A DNA stretch of 64,000 nt from Vespula vulgaris (taxonomy: Eukaryota > Arthropoda > Insecta > Hymenoptera > Vespidae), in the NCBI RefSeq assembly GCF_905475345.1, contig NC_066605.1, positions 858,501 to 922,500 on the forward strand. Reading direction: 5' to 3'. The position numbers and the translations under genes were made by a program. Within the stretch, counting starts at the first letter, position 1; each line of letters starts with the position of its first letter. The notes below the pieces were generated by a model, which saw only the letters and a list, made by a program, of their open reading frames with translations, made no database searches and was not told the DNA's origin. This document shows positions 31,802 to 44,172 of the stretch, one piece after another.

Positions 31802-32140
31802 TTGGCCTTCTATAAAATAGTACTCTTTCAACTTCGACCCTTCGTTAACAAGCCCTACGTCGATGAAAGCTTCGAATCGGTTTTCTCCCACGAGATTCGA
31901 GGTTACGACTCTTTTCCCCTATTCCATCCTCCTCTTTCTCTGTCTATCCCTTTTCGAATACCACCCACGTTCGAAGCGAGCTACTTCGGTGACGGTGACA
32001 GAGAGAAGCCACCGGCGTTTTCAATTAAACCCATAATTACGAATTCGATGGGTTTTCGGGGACAGCCTGCAGCACGTGCGTACCCGCCAGGCTAATTAGA
32101 GCTTTGATATTTATGCGAGAACGTTCACCGTTATGCGTAT
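31802..32140. promoter_or_regulatory. probable conserved non-coding or coding block with clustered factor sites
   Basis: The core (about 31985-32140) is repeat-free and GC-richer and holds CAATTAAA, TAATTA, CACGTG (32073-32078), the palindrome CTAATTAG (32092-32099), GCTTTGAT (32101-32108, a TCF/Pangolin-type word) and TTATGCG twice, about 20 bp apart. A 97-codon + frame (31802-32095) also spans it and looks non-repetitive, including FVNKPYVDESFESVFSHEIR, but it lacks ATG and clear splice sites. I favour a developmental enhancer; an exon is the alternative. Confidence 0.35.
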
Positions 32141-33548
32141 GAGTTTTGTTTGACCCACAAAAGCACCAAATTTTTTATCAAAATTTTTTTCAGAATGAAA
32201 AGTTTGCATTTTATTCGCACGATTCGTTATCACGTCGATATGTGGGCGTATCACGTGTCTATGTCGGAATTTATCCATTGATATATCTTGTTTATAAGAG
32301 AAAAAATATTTGCTTGGATGATAATCGATAAAAAAGAAATGATAGAAAAAAAATATATATATATACATATATGCCTAAGAAGGATCGAAAGGATAGAGTG
32401 ATTTTCTAGGAAATCGTGTTTTGTCGATTCATTGAGATAAAAATTGTCACTCGAGAACGTCGAGATTCTCAATGTGCGCGAGATATCGGAGAAACTGTCA
32501 TCGACAAAATGTCTTGATACGAAAGGAAATTGAGTAGGTCGGCATCCTTATCGACTTCTTCTTACTGTCACTTATCGTCATTATTTAGAAGAATTTATCT
32601 ACAAACGCCTTTTATTATCTCCTTCTGTGTAATATCTAATAAAAAAGATAAAGATAAATAAATAAATAAATAAATAAAAAGAAAATGAATAAAAAAATAT
32701 ATACCCGTGAAATAGATCGATTTGATAAATGTATGTATTTCATCATTGAAATATATATAAATCGAATAAATTTTTATAAGACAAATATACACGATCTATC
32801 GATTCGTTCGATAATCTATAGAAGAATAAAATAAGTCAAGATCATTTATTTACGATCTCAAATCTTATTATGTACGGTAGTATATTATTTTAAGTATGGT
32901 TGGAAATGTATTTTATCACTGACTACTCGGAACGTTCACGTCCAAGTACGCTATATTTCTTCTTTCTTTTCATCGTTGATACCTTTCTTTATTTTTTGTT
33001 CTTTTCTTTTTCTTTCTCTTTTCGTTCCCCTTCTCCTTTTGAAAACGAGACGCTTGCAATTTCGCACAGCCGCGAGAACGCGCGAAAACGAGCGTGGTTT
33101 AAAATGAAAATAATCAGAAAAACGCGAAAGGGCTCTCTATCCCATTTTATTCTCTATTGGAACTCTAGCTTAATTGTCTCGTTTCTACGCGTTCGTTTCT
33201 TTTATTCGACTATTCGTAGCGCAAATGTGCAAAATTCTTTTCTGTTTCTTCTTTTTTCTATTTCTTTTTCTTTTTTTTTTTTTTTTAATAAAGAATACTG
33301 TTCGGTTAGAATACACGATGAAAATATTAAATAGTATTAAAAGGCGGCCACGTCACACGTTCATTACGTTGCTAAATCTAATGAGTCTGTCAGTGAGTCT
33401 ATTCTTTTCTTTCTACTATTTTTTCCCTTTTTCTTTTTTCATGTAATTATACATGTCGTTACCTTTTTCATCTCACTATTCCGCTGAATTTTTAATACCG
33501 TTTTGAAGTTCTCTAAAGCGGAAAAAAAGAATCTCGTAGAGAGCACGT
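32141..33548. other. AT-rich non-coding stretch
   Basis: TA run (about 32352-32372), AAAT run (32651-32679), T/C-rich tracts (32960-33040, 33240-33290). Frames are Phe/Leu/Ser-rich artefacts. Confidence 0.6.
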
Positions 33549-33657
33549 TGTCGTCGTCATCGTCGTGTCGTCCTCTTCTTCTTCCTCCTCCTCCTCCTCC
33601 TCCTTCTAGGCAATGTCGTCGTCGTCGTCGTCGTCATCGTAGTCGTCATAGTCGTCA
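33549..33657. repeat. compound GTC-TTC-TCC-GTC triplet repeat
   Basis: Interrupted GTC units, then TTC/TCC, then about 12 GTC units with GTA variants. Confidence 0.93.
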
Positions 33658-33825
33658 AATAAAGCTACATGGATACGTTAAAGAGTAACACATTTATCTG
33701 GATAATAGATAGACGTAGTAAAATGTACATACACGTATAAAAATATGTGTGCATATGTGAGTGCGAGCTGTCACCGAAGAAATATATTGAGTACGTTAGA
33801 GTCCAGTGAGTCGAACTAGTATAGT

Positions 33826-33897
33826 GTAATAGCAGTAGTAGTAGTAGTAGTAGTTGTAGTAGTAGTAGTAGTAGTAGTAGTAATGGTAGTAGTAACA
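33826..33897. repeat. (GTA)n triplet repeat
   Basis: About 22 GTA units with few interruptions. Together with the GTC array 170 bp away it echoes the GTA-GTC array at 4692-4785. Confidence 0.95.
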
Positions 33898-34838
33898 GTT
33901 CGACTCCTCTGGGATTTTCTAAAACCATTAAACGCACGCACCTAGATAGAGAGAAATATTTGCGAAAGTTCATTAAAAAGATAACGACGTATTTAATTAC
34001 GTGCAAAAAGAAAAAAGAAAAAAGAGAAATAAAAAAATAGAGAAAGAAAAAAAAATAGAGAGAGAGAGAGAGATAGAGAGGGAGGGAGGGAGGGAGATAG
34101 AGAAAGAGGAGGAGAATTTCAACTCGTTCAAGCGTGAATTCCCTCTCCCGTTCCGTTTTTCCCATTTTCAGAAGCAAGTCGCGGAGAGCGAAATAAAAAG
34201 GTAACGAATTCCGTTTCAGATTCTATTATAATTTCAATGGAAAAATACACGTTCTTTTTTCGAGGCACAAGCGGAGAGAGAGAGAGAGAGCCCTTGCCCG
34301 ACTTCTTCTCGTTTTCTCGAAAAAAGAAAGAAAAAAAAAAAACGCTGAAAAAAATAAAAAAAAAGAAGAAGAAAATATAAAAAGAAAAAAAGGAAATAAG
34401 AGAACAGGTACAATCTGCTCTAGTTTTCTCGAAAAACTGCAAACGCACGATTAAAAGAAAAAAAAAAAAATGAAAAGAGAAGAAGAAAAATATATTTCTA
34501 TTTTCGTCGCACCTTTCCATTTGAAGAAAGAGAAAAAGAGAGAAACACGCAATCGCTGAAAAAGTTTATCGTAAAATTCACTCTTTTTTACTTCGGATAT
34601 CTCGACAATCGATAGTAATTATTTATGACGATCGGATGTATAATACAAAAACAGAAGGGAAAAAATGAGAGGGATAAGGATAAAAAGGGGATGTTTTTAT
34701 AAAAATTAAATGCGATCGATGTACCTAACGAAAATAAAATCTACGTGCACGTGTAGAAGAATCGACTTTTGATACGCGATGACGTTAGAGGTAAGAAAAG
34801 GGAACGGTGGGGTAGGGGGAAAGAAAGAAAATAAAATA
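33898..34838. other. purine-rich non-coding stretch
   Basis: Long A/G tracts (34000-34110, including GGGA units at 34080-34095; 34270-34290 GA; 34320-34400 and 34450-34480 A-rich). The 170-codon - frame across 33665-34177 is repeat-derived. Confidence 0.6.
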
Positions 34839-35015
34839 GTAAAGAGACTCGACATCTGCGAGCAGCATGTGATACACGAGAAGCTGGCCAAGTCGAACGG
34901 CCCGGAAATAAGCCTATGGCATTTTCATGGCTCGTGCTTGAAACGTGCTCGTAGCCTTTCTAGGGTTACGAAAACATTGGCTTCACCGGATATTAAACGA
35001 CTTCTTCTTTCGTGA
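34839..35015 (+). other. coding-like unique block, strand and function unresolved
   Basis: A + frame to TGA at 35013-35015 reads LDICEQHVIHEKLAKSNGPE and on, with G or C at most third positions for the first 26 codons, but the DNA upstream is purine-rich and cannot serve as an acceptor tract. On the - strand a good acceptor ends at 35016 (pyrimidine tract then GTGGCTAG) and leads into a 29-codon frame that stops inside the block. Either a small terminal exon on - or a conserved non-coding block. Confidence 0.22.
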
Positions 35016-36285
35016 CTAGCCACGCGAATTTATAAAAAGAGATGGAGAGAGAAAAAGAGAAACGAAAGAACAACGGAGAACAAAGAAGAGAATACAGGAA
35101 GACCTTAATCGTGCTCTCTCTCATTAACGGCTCGACGATTACAACGAAACTATCGTTGTACTGTCTTTCTTTCCACCGAAACAAATCTATTTGGAATATT
35201 TTCATCTAAAATTTCCAAGCATTTTTCTCTCTATTTTTATATTATTTTATTCGACTTTTTCCTTTCCCTTCTCTTTTTTAACTCGTGCTATCATAGGATT
35301 CGTTCGTTGACAGATAAAATCATAAAGATCATAAAATTGAAAATTAGTCATGTTATTTTATAAAACAAACGGGAAAAACAAAGGAAACCGTTCGAGTGCC
35401 TTGGGTCAATGTATTTTTAGTTTTGTAACATTAAATTGGAAGAAATGTCGAAGCTATAGACGCTATCTTTCTTCGAAAAGTATCCTATACTATAAAGTTC
35501 ATAACGGAAAATGTTATTATTTTCGAAGGAAGTTCATTCTATAATCTTGGCAATATCGCACACAGCGAATGGTTTAAAATAACTTACGGTTAATTAAAAG
35601 CGAAATGGACTATCTACCGCAGCAGCTTATTGATATAGAAACGAGCGACGCGCTAAAAGAGACGGAAAGTTTACTGTTTTATGTTGAAATAGTGACTGAG
35701 TGAATAAGAGAAAGATAAAAAGAGAAAATAGAGAATTCATTTCCAGTTACGAAACGAGAGTTCACCGAAGAGAAATTCGTCAAAACTAGATTGCTCACAA
35801 GTGTATGTGTATACACATATATATATATAAAATATGAATGTTTGCTATCTTTGAAATAGTTTTATCCCATGGTATAATCGACTCTATGAATATGGATATC
35901 GATCGGAAAATATAAACACCAAAAAATCGACACAGGTTGGTATCCTTGACAAACGTTATAACAAAAATAAAAATCGATATGCATATTTGAAAATGAATCT
36001 ACGTCGATTCTTGTGAAGTGCAATTAACGCGAGACAAGTATTGTGCATTCTCGTTATCTCTATTTTATATTAATAAACAATGATTTTTCAATGCCCTTAT
36101 AGAATAATATAAACCTCATCGATATTCACAATTTCGATATTGAAAACGGATTGAAAACAAAAGGAGAAAATCATTTGAAAAACACTGGGGCAATTTTTTA
36201 AATATTAATTACTCTTTTCTCTCGTACACGTTCGATCGACGAGCATACTACTTCAACTTCTCTCTCTTTCTCTCACGCACCCTCT

Positions 36286-36290
<5 letters not shown>
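35016..36290. other. AT-rich non-coding stretch
   Basis: No coding signal. A TA patch at about 35812-35830. Nothing else seen. Confidence 0.6.

Positions 36291-36316
<26 letters not shown>
36291..36316. repeat. (CT)n microsatellite
   Basis: Thirteen CT units inside a longer pyrimidine stretch (36255-36316). GA runs lie further on at 36678-36704 and 36758-36778. Confidence 0.93.
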
Positions 36317-36674
36317 GCTTTGTCAACTTGGAAACTTATTAAACTGGTCTGAATTAGACAGTTGCGTAGTGAAAACGGTGGTTTCTATAAACCCATTAAC
36401 AAGCTAAGCGCCTATCAAGAGCAGCAGTACTCGAGAGAAATAAGCGTACATACAGCAAGATTCGCATGACCGACTCGTTCTTTCTGTCTCTTTCACTCTC
36501 TCTCTCTTCCTCTCTTTCTTTCTCTTTTTCTATCTTTATCTATCTTCTCTCTTTGTCCTTCGTCAAGTTACAGTGAATGTGAGATATATGGAAGTACTAC
36601 GGACCACGCGTCGACGTAAACGTCGATGATTTACAAGAAGAATGAATGAATAAAATAGAGAGAAAAAGAGAGAG

Positions 36675-36712
<38 letters not shown>

Positions 36713-36959
36713 GAACTGAGAAACGATTAAAAGGAAAGAGAAAAGAGAGGGAGAGAGACAGAGAGAGAGAGAGAGAGAAATACTAATTAAACGAGGTTTT
36801 TTTAAATACGTATACTCAACGCAATAAAACGACGTTGAACCTCGTTCTAGAATTAAACCGAGATCACTGTTTAAAAATAAAATAAAATAAAAATACCAGC
36901 CTGTCGACGACAGATTCGTAACTTTTGTCACGCTCCATAAACGCCGCAATTTTTCGTAC

Positions 36960-37024
36960 CTTCGCACAAATCCATTCAGTTTTCGAGATAAAGCAACGAC
37001 CTGTTCCTAAGCACATCGGCGGAC
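36960..37024 (-). CDS. candidate 65-bp exon, Cys-rich (unproven)
   Basis: On the - strand a CT-rich tract of about 40 bases ends in CCTCGAAAG, and an open frame then reads PPMCLGTGRCFISKTEWICA and a final Lys codon to a donor-like AAG|GTACGA. Cysteine spacing with GRC and W-x-C loosely resembles the middle of an LDL-receptor class A repeat, but the acidic calcium-binding end is missing, so this is only a resemblance. It starts with two bases completing a codon and ends on a codon boundary, so it is in phase with both 52414-52462 and 25113-25235. Confidence 0.22.
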
Positions 37025-37048
37025 CTTTCGAGGACGATAAGAAGAGAG

Positions 37049-37081
<33 letters not shown>

Positions 37082-40000
37082 AGGTCACTTCGGGTCAAAG
37101 ACACGCACGTAGTCTACGATGAAATCGATTCGAAGTGGTCGACAGTATTCGGAAGTAAATCTTAGTTACTTTTTTCTTCTTTTTTTTTACCTACATTCAA
37201 TTATATATTCATATCCGAAAAGAAAAAAGAATATCGGAAGAAGAAGAAATTAACTAGATCGTCGATATAAAACACGAATCCATATAAAAAGAAAAAAAAG
37301 GACGAAAGGTAAGGTCTTTCTTTCGCGACGAGTTGACGTCGTTGAAATCGAGAAGCGAACGGGACACTAAACTCGAGGGTTATACTCGAAGGAAATCACC
37401 GCCTGTAACTTTAATTCCTCGATTATCCTACATTGTCCTGTTAAAGGATATTACTGGCTTTATAGAGGAAACTTTCGAGTAAAGTCCTCGCTATGATTTA
37501 CATCGTCTTATTCGCGTCTTATTCTTTTCATCTCGAAGAATTTTCCATACGGCAAAAGTTTTCGTTTATCCTTTAAATTAAATTTTTGTTATCGTCGGTA
37601 GGACGTAACGATCGATCGAAACGTTACGTCGCGATATTATCGATCGTATTTGATCGTTAATGATGAAATTATACTCTGTTGTATCGCAAATATGAGAAGG
37701 AATTGTTTCAACGAACGTAAAGGGAAAATCTCGCGACAGAAATTTCGTTTGTTCCTTGTAATTGAATTTGCGATGGGAAGGCTGATGATAAGCTAATATA
37801 ACGAAACAATGTTAGATGATAACAGGTTGAAAGATATAGAACGAGAATGAGAATGAGAAAGAGAAAGAGAGTGAGCGCGACAATCCGTTTGAAATAAAGC
37901 GTAGGAGTTGATACGTTTTAATGGGTAAGTGTAACGCGTTTGACGCTAACTCAAACGAGCAAAAGACAAGTTCGAGTAGAAGCTTAACGAGCTTCCTTGA
38001 TATAAGCGAGAAGATTCTCTCCCGCGTTTTAATATAAAATTAATCTTTCGAAAGACGTCTCTCTTTGTCGTGGGTTAAGTACTTCGTAGCCACTGTAAAT
38101 GGAATTAGCCGAGGTTCAGTCTCGATGGAATGCGATTCGTGATGATGAAACCTTTGCAATGGTCGGATCTACACAACCTTTGAAATATCTAACACAGGTT
38201 TACGCACGAGAAACAAGTACGCGAATACGTCGTCTTTATTGATTTTAATCAAATAAAGAACGAAGAGAAAAAGCAGCAAGGAAAAGAAGATGTCTTAAAG
38301 CTGCTTAAAATTTAATCCTTTATAACGCAATTTTTTAACGTCTACAAATATAAATTATATGAAAAATTTACGCTGGAATAGTCGTGCATAAATTTCAAAT
38401 ATTAATTATTACAGATATAGAAGTTACACGCGAGCACACGCGCGCGCGCGATACGAGTTAGTCCGAGGGGATAAAAAAAGAGAAAAGTTATAAAAGGAAA
38501 AGTATGAAATAGTTGAAAAAATAGAACTTTCCGGGTGAATTCGATGTATAGAACATCGAATGAGAAAGATTACGAGCATGCAGAGTTACGTCTGTTACAG
38601 ATGCAATTACGTAAAAGTGTCGACCTTGCGACAGAAATGAAAACGAAATGTCGATAAGTTTAGCAACGATCGATTGCTTCTCTCGTCGCGACAACACGAA
38701 ACTGTACCTAGGATATCTATCGACAGGCACGTTCAACGCAAGCTTACAACAGAGAGTACAACCAACCGGGTAGCACGAAGAATATTCTTGAGTCCGTTTA
38801 ACGATTTAAAACGAAGAAGAAACGATAGAGCAGGAGGATGACAATTATTCATCGTCGTCCGACCCGCAAACCGTCTCATTAGAAAATGAAAGAGAAGACC
38901 GAGGAAAAGTATCGTTCAAAATGTTAGACATCTTGACTCTTTAATTATCTTTGCATCTATATATATATATATATATATACATACATTTCTCTTTTTTATT
39001 TTATCCTTTTTTCGCTTGTTCTTTCTTGTTCTTTCTTCCTCTTTTACTCGTGTTTCAAGATTCAACTTCGACATACGTTTCTGAGCACGCTGTTTAATGT
39101 CAAATCTATTTTCATTATTGAAAATAAAAGATCGATGCTTCTACTCCGATTTTTTGTACTCCGATCCTTTCTTCTCTGCTTTATTTAAAGAACGACGTCG
39201 ATATTGCGACAATGTTTTAATAATTTTTTTTTTTCTTTCAAATATAAAACCTGAACACGTACGCAAGTAAACACACATATACAAACATCTTTGTTTGCTT
39301 AATTTATTGCCATATTATTCGTACGAATAAAAAAATGTGGATTATAAAAATTAATAAAAAATTAATGTCAATTCTAAAAAAAAAAAAAAAAACCGATAAG
39401 TCGCAGCTCGAGGGAATATTTGAAATATTATCTTGCAACGAAAAGGATATTTGAGATATCTCGTTATTGGAAGTTACAGAGAATAAGTTAGAGAGAAAGA
39501 GGAAGAGATAGGAGAAAATGAGGGTCTCTATAGAGGAATTATTCGTGACAGTAGCTCCGCATGTCGTTTTGGACATTTCTTTTTGTTCTTCTTCTTCTGA
39601 CTGTAATGGAACCGTTTGAGTGCGACCGTTCGATTCTCTTCCCTTGCCGATGTAGATTGAATTGCTTTTCCAGGTTGCCACCGCCACGATCGTTCCTGGT
39701 ACTCGTCCGTTATCTATCTTCCTCTTCGTTCCACTTTCTCGCTATCTCTCTCTCCCTCTTTCTCTGTTTCTCTGTCGGCTCGATATCTCGTCCACGTTCT
39801 TGATCCGTGCCATCGAATTGACCACGGATTAATTGAAAACGCGCGGTCTTACTTCGGATATCTACGGACAAAGGTCTTCATTCCGATTTCAAATTACGGT
39901 ATTCGTCTCACTTTTTAACGAATTATTATTTTTAGTACGTCGTATTCCCTCTTGCTTTTTTCCTTTTTCCGCGCCACCGTCGCATTGCTTCTCATTTTCG

Positions 40001-40607
40001 GACACATTTTATCGAATTTTCTAATTTTCTTTTTATACCGAAAAAAGAAGTGTATAATAATAATCATCCGAATCGAGAACAAAAATCTGAGAATTGTTAT
40101 TTGCCAGCCGACAAATCTACTCGATCGTTTTTATTTCTCTTTGTTTCGTTTCTTCCTCTTTCTCTCTTTCGTTTTTTCTCTGTTTTTTTTTTCCTTTTGA
40201 TAAGTTTACTGCAAGAAGAAAATATCCATTTAACGACTTTAAAATAATAAGCATTGTACATTGTGTAGAAAATTCATGTAAATACTTTCGAACGATATTT
40301 TTCTAGGCTTTTTTTTCCCCTTTCTTTTTCTTCTCTTTTTTGCAAATTTTTGCATAAAGCGGACGAAAAACACGCTCGAATTTCAAAAAGTTACTCTGCC
40401 GACTGTCGTCGCTGGTTAACTTGTAGAGCAACTTCCGCTTTTTATAATATTTTTCGTGAAAAATTAAAATTTTTCTTCGTGGGGAAGGTTCGCCCCGTCC
40501 AACTGAGGAGGGACCGAAAGTGGCTACGAAATAAACTGAGAAACAAGATATTCTTACTCATTTTACGTTGGCACAAATTGCTCGGGAAGGGAACAAAAAA
40601 TAAAGAG

Positions 40608-40611
<4 letters not shown>
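37025..40611. other. non-coding stretch
   Basis: Mostly AT-rich. GA run 37045-37080 (the acceptor tract of the candidate above when read on -), TA run at about 38959-38980, alternating CG-rich CACGCGCGCGCGCG at about 38436-38450, A-run near 39377-39392. A short + frame near 40385-40570 has few repeats but no splice support. No gene called. Confidence 0.5.

Positions 40612-40642
<31 letters not shown>
40612..40642. repeat. (GA)n microsatellite
   Basis: About 15 GA units. Confidence 0.95.
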
Positions 40643-40646
<4 letters not shown>

Positions 40647-43149
40647 ATCAAATGCGAAAAAGGGGAAAAAGCTCATGCGGAAGGAAAGTAAAGAATGCCA
40701 AATAAGAACGAAGCAGGACATTCTCGGTGTTTCTGCTACGCGTGTCCTCTCGTTTGCTCGGCCCCGAGCAAAGTTCTTTGAAATGTACGCAAAAATGGAA
40801 AATCAAGAAAGAAAAAGAGAACGAGAACGACGAAACGTAAACCGAAATAATCCTTTTATTTCCCGCGCGTTCGACGGGAGAAAATAAGAAGAGGAAAGAG
40901 GAAATGAAGAAAAAAAATAACGGAGGGAAATTCTGAAACGTGGAAAAGTTAGGAAAAAGGAAAATAAAGAAGCGAAAATAAATATGCAAAAAGAGAATCG
41001 AAATGAATAATTAAATTAAAAAATAAAAAAAAAAAGAAAACAGAAGGTACGGACGATTATTGCTATTCTTAACTTGTCTTATGCTCAAAAAAAAAAAAGA
41101 GAGAAAAGAGAGAGAGAGAGAAAAGAGAAAAAAAAAGATAATTAGGAGCCGAATAAATTCGTCTGAAAAGTCTGCAGGGAGAGAAGTAAATTCGAGCTTT
41201 TGGCTTGAAATTCTACCTATCTCTACTTTTCCTATCTTTCTCTCTCCTTTTTCCTAGAGAGATTCTACTTTTCCCATTCCGAAACCTTTTCCTCCTCCTC
41301 CTCCTCCACCACCTTTTCCTCTCTCATCCTTTCTCTAACATACAAAGCTCGAAGAGTGGTCAGTACTGTAAGCCATGTTTAGAAACACACCGAGCAACCC
41401 CTGGACATCGTTACGAATGCTTCAGACGAAAACAGGACGAGACGTCTACATTGGCAAGGATATACTCGAGAATACCTCGAGATTCGAGCCACATCTGGAT
41501 GTTGCAATTTTCTTCAAACAATCAACAAAAAAAGAAAAAAGAAAAAAAAATAAGGAAATACGCCGACACAAATTCTCAAATGGGAAAACGTATAAATATC
41601 GAAGAAAGTCGATGAAACGATTTTACATTCTTTTTTTGTTTTCTTTAATCACAGATTTCGATCGAAATTATGGAAAGATGTTATGCTTAACAAAAAAAAA
41701 AAAAAAAAACTTAAAAAAGAAAAAAAAAGAAGAAAAACGTATCGTCTCTTTTCAATCCTACCCGTTTCGAAAAGAAATATGTTTAATTCTTAACATTACT
41801 AAATGCTAATTCCCTGCGATACCTCGAAGCTACTCGCTTTACTCACTGAAATATGAACGCCGAGAGGTCTACCAACCACTTTGTTTTACCACGCTCTTAC
41901 CCACTTCTACTTATTTTTCCTTTCTCCGTGCGCATTTCTTATTCTCTCGTTAAATAACACGAAACGCAAGACGCAACAATCTCAGCGTCATGTTTCTCAC
42001 CGATCGAATTATATCGTCCGAAAAATTTTAATGGTCGATGGAAAATTTGACGAAAAAAATTCGGTTCAATTTCTTTCTCCGTGTCTCTCTTTGTTCCTAT
42101 ATACAAATACTATGGAATATTGATTTTAACCTAAATAGGAAACTCGAGAAGGGTCTCTGTTTTTATTCGCTCGACGAATTTCCTCTGAAGTCCATTAAAA
42201 CGGAAGGGAAAAATAGAAGAAGAAGAAGAAAAAAAAAAGAAGCCGATAACCCTACAAGTTTACTATGTCTCTCTCTCTCTCTTTCCTCTTTTTCTCTTCT
42301 ATCGACCTAAATACGAGCATAAAACGTAAGTATACCTAATAAGTTGAAATACGTGGAAGGATGATGGTCTTCCAATCGAGGGTAAGCCGAGCTTTCGCTT
42401 AGACTTTCTGCACATTCGTATGGGAGAGGGAAATTAGAGAAATTAGCTTCATTCTTATTAATTAAAAATTCTGACTGAAGACCTCTTCGCAAAAAAGAAA
42501 AAAAAAAGAGAAAAAAAAGAGAGACAAACAAAAAAGAATATACAAAAAGAAAAGCAAACAAAAAATACAAATACTAAATCATTTCGAATAATATATTTGT
42601 TTCACGCAGTGGAAAAAAGAAAATTTGGACTTGGAATACGCGCGGTACGACGGATTAAAACAAATTTTCTAGGATCCTGCTTTGTAGTAGTTTCGTTAGT
42701 TTTACTCGTGAAGTACTTTTTGAAGATGAGAGTTTTTGGCCTACGTTAAGCCTCGACGATGAGTGAGGCCGTACGATGTACACAGAAGACCCACAAGAGG
42801 ATGAAACAACGAACGTTACGTTGATGACGTTGAACTAGAAAATAGTTACTACATACCTCTCTTTCTCTCTCTCTCTCTTTTGTATTATTTCTAAAGAAAA
42901 TAGAACTGAACCAATTACATGATTTCCATTACAATATCGATAGAAACGATTGATATGAACGATTATAATAAATTCGATACAGAAACCAGAGAAGGAAAGA
43001 GAGAGACAGAGAGAGAATAATTGCTCGATTATTCGAAGTTAGAACAATAACGTACACTATAGAAATGAATTAATAATTGCCTCTGAACATTCTTCTGTAA
43101 ATAAGTACGATTTGAATGAACTACGTGTTCCTATAACTCCTATTGATGT
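40643..43149. other. non-coding stretch
   Basis: A-rich purine tracts (41015-41040, 41085-41140, 41520-41555, 41690-41740), a short CTCCTCCTC run at 41292-41308 and unique AT-rich DNA. A unique patch at 42620-42840 has no coding signal. A + frame at 41375-41809 becomes Lys-rich and is not accepted. Confidence 0.5.
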
Positions 43150-43212
43150 TTAATAATTATAATAATGGTAATAATAATAGTAATAATAATAATAACAATA
43201 AGATTAATAAGT
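43150..43212. repeat. (AAT)n-rich repeat
   Basis: Interrupted AAT/ATA triplets. Confidence 0.88.
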
Positions 43213-43563
43213 AATTACGACTAGGTATCGATCGAAATTTTTAAAATAATAAATTTGTTCTTCTCCAGTTCGATCATTATTCTCGTGACACAGCCGATTC
43301 CAACGTTGGACGTTACGTGACGATAAGAAAGATTATATAGACGTCTAGACTGTCTCTCTCTCTCTCTCTCTTGCTCTGTCTTTCTTTCTCTTTCTAGACT
43401 AGGAAGAAAAAGCAAGTGGATAAGATCAAGCCGAGGCAGGATAATTAAGTCGTCCTTTCTAAAGCACGCGTCTTTTGCATCGATGAATCAACACTTTCAA
43501 GAAACCCTGAGCGAGTTCGGTTCGAAGGACACGTTGATTTCGATTATGAAAATGATGAAACGA
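43213..43563. other. non-coding stretch
   Basis: CT run at 43352-43372 and unique AT-rich DNA. Nothing else seen. Confidence 0.55.
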
Positions 43564-43896
43564 GACTAATGAAGATAATATACAAGGTGACTGTAAATCT
43601 TCTCTATAATGTTACATATAAAATATAATAGAGAAGAAAAAATCGTTGCATATTTAAAGACAAAGATTACATTCGTAATCGTATTTATGGGGACATGGAC
43701 ACAGAGAGAAAGAGACAGTAAAGAGAGAGAGAGAGAGAGAGAAAGATATATAATGGGACTAATGAAGCGAATACACAGGGTGATATTCTTTATAAATCCT
43801 GTATAAAATAGAACACAAAGGATCGTTCATATACGATGAAAAGGACCACTTTCATAATCGTATTTCTTGAAACGTGAAGACGGAGAGAAAAAGAGA
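43564..43896. repeat. diverged direct duplication, two copies 193 bp apart
   Basis: Copy A (43564-43718) and copy B (43757-43896) share, in order, GACTAATGAAG, an ACAAGGTGA/ACAGGGTGA word, TATAAAATA, ATCGTTCAT/ATCGTTGCATAT, TCATAATCGTATTT/TCGTAATCGTATTT and a GA-rich end. Copy A ends in a GA microsatellite (43722-43742) that separates the copies. No conserved frame. It may be two members of a small dispersed element. Confidence 0.7.
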
Positions 43897-44140
43897 AAGG
43901 AAAGGTGAAAGAGAAAGAGAAAGAAATAGTTGGTCGAGTCTCCAATATTATACTCGTACGAGAGATCCCCAAGAGTCTCACGGTGTTCTCGTCTGGTAAG
44001 AAAATACGTCCTGAACGAGAATGGTTAGAGGTAGGAGTAGAGAAGTAGGGGTGGGTTTTGTGGATCGCCGAGTAAGAAGGAGTACGAAGACGAAGAGAGA
44101 AGGAGGGAGAGATGGAGAGATAGAGAGACTGAGATATATG

Positions 44141-44172
44141 GAGAGGGAGAGAGAGAGAGAGAGGGGGGGGAG
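44141..44172. repeat. (GA)n ending in G8
   Basis: GA units pass into a run of eight Gs, one of the few long G runs. Confidence 0.92.

Noticed and set aside
33665..34177. 170-codon - strand open frame
   Set aside because: Mostly poly-Leu and Phe/Ser from the GTA and purine repeats; not a membrane protein.
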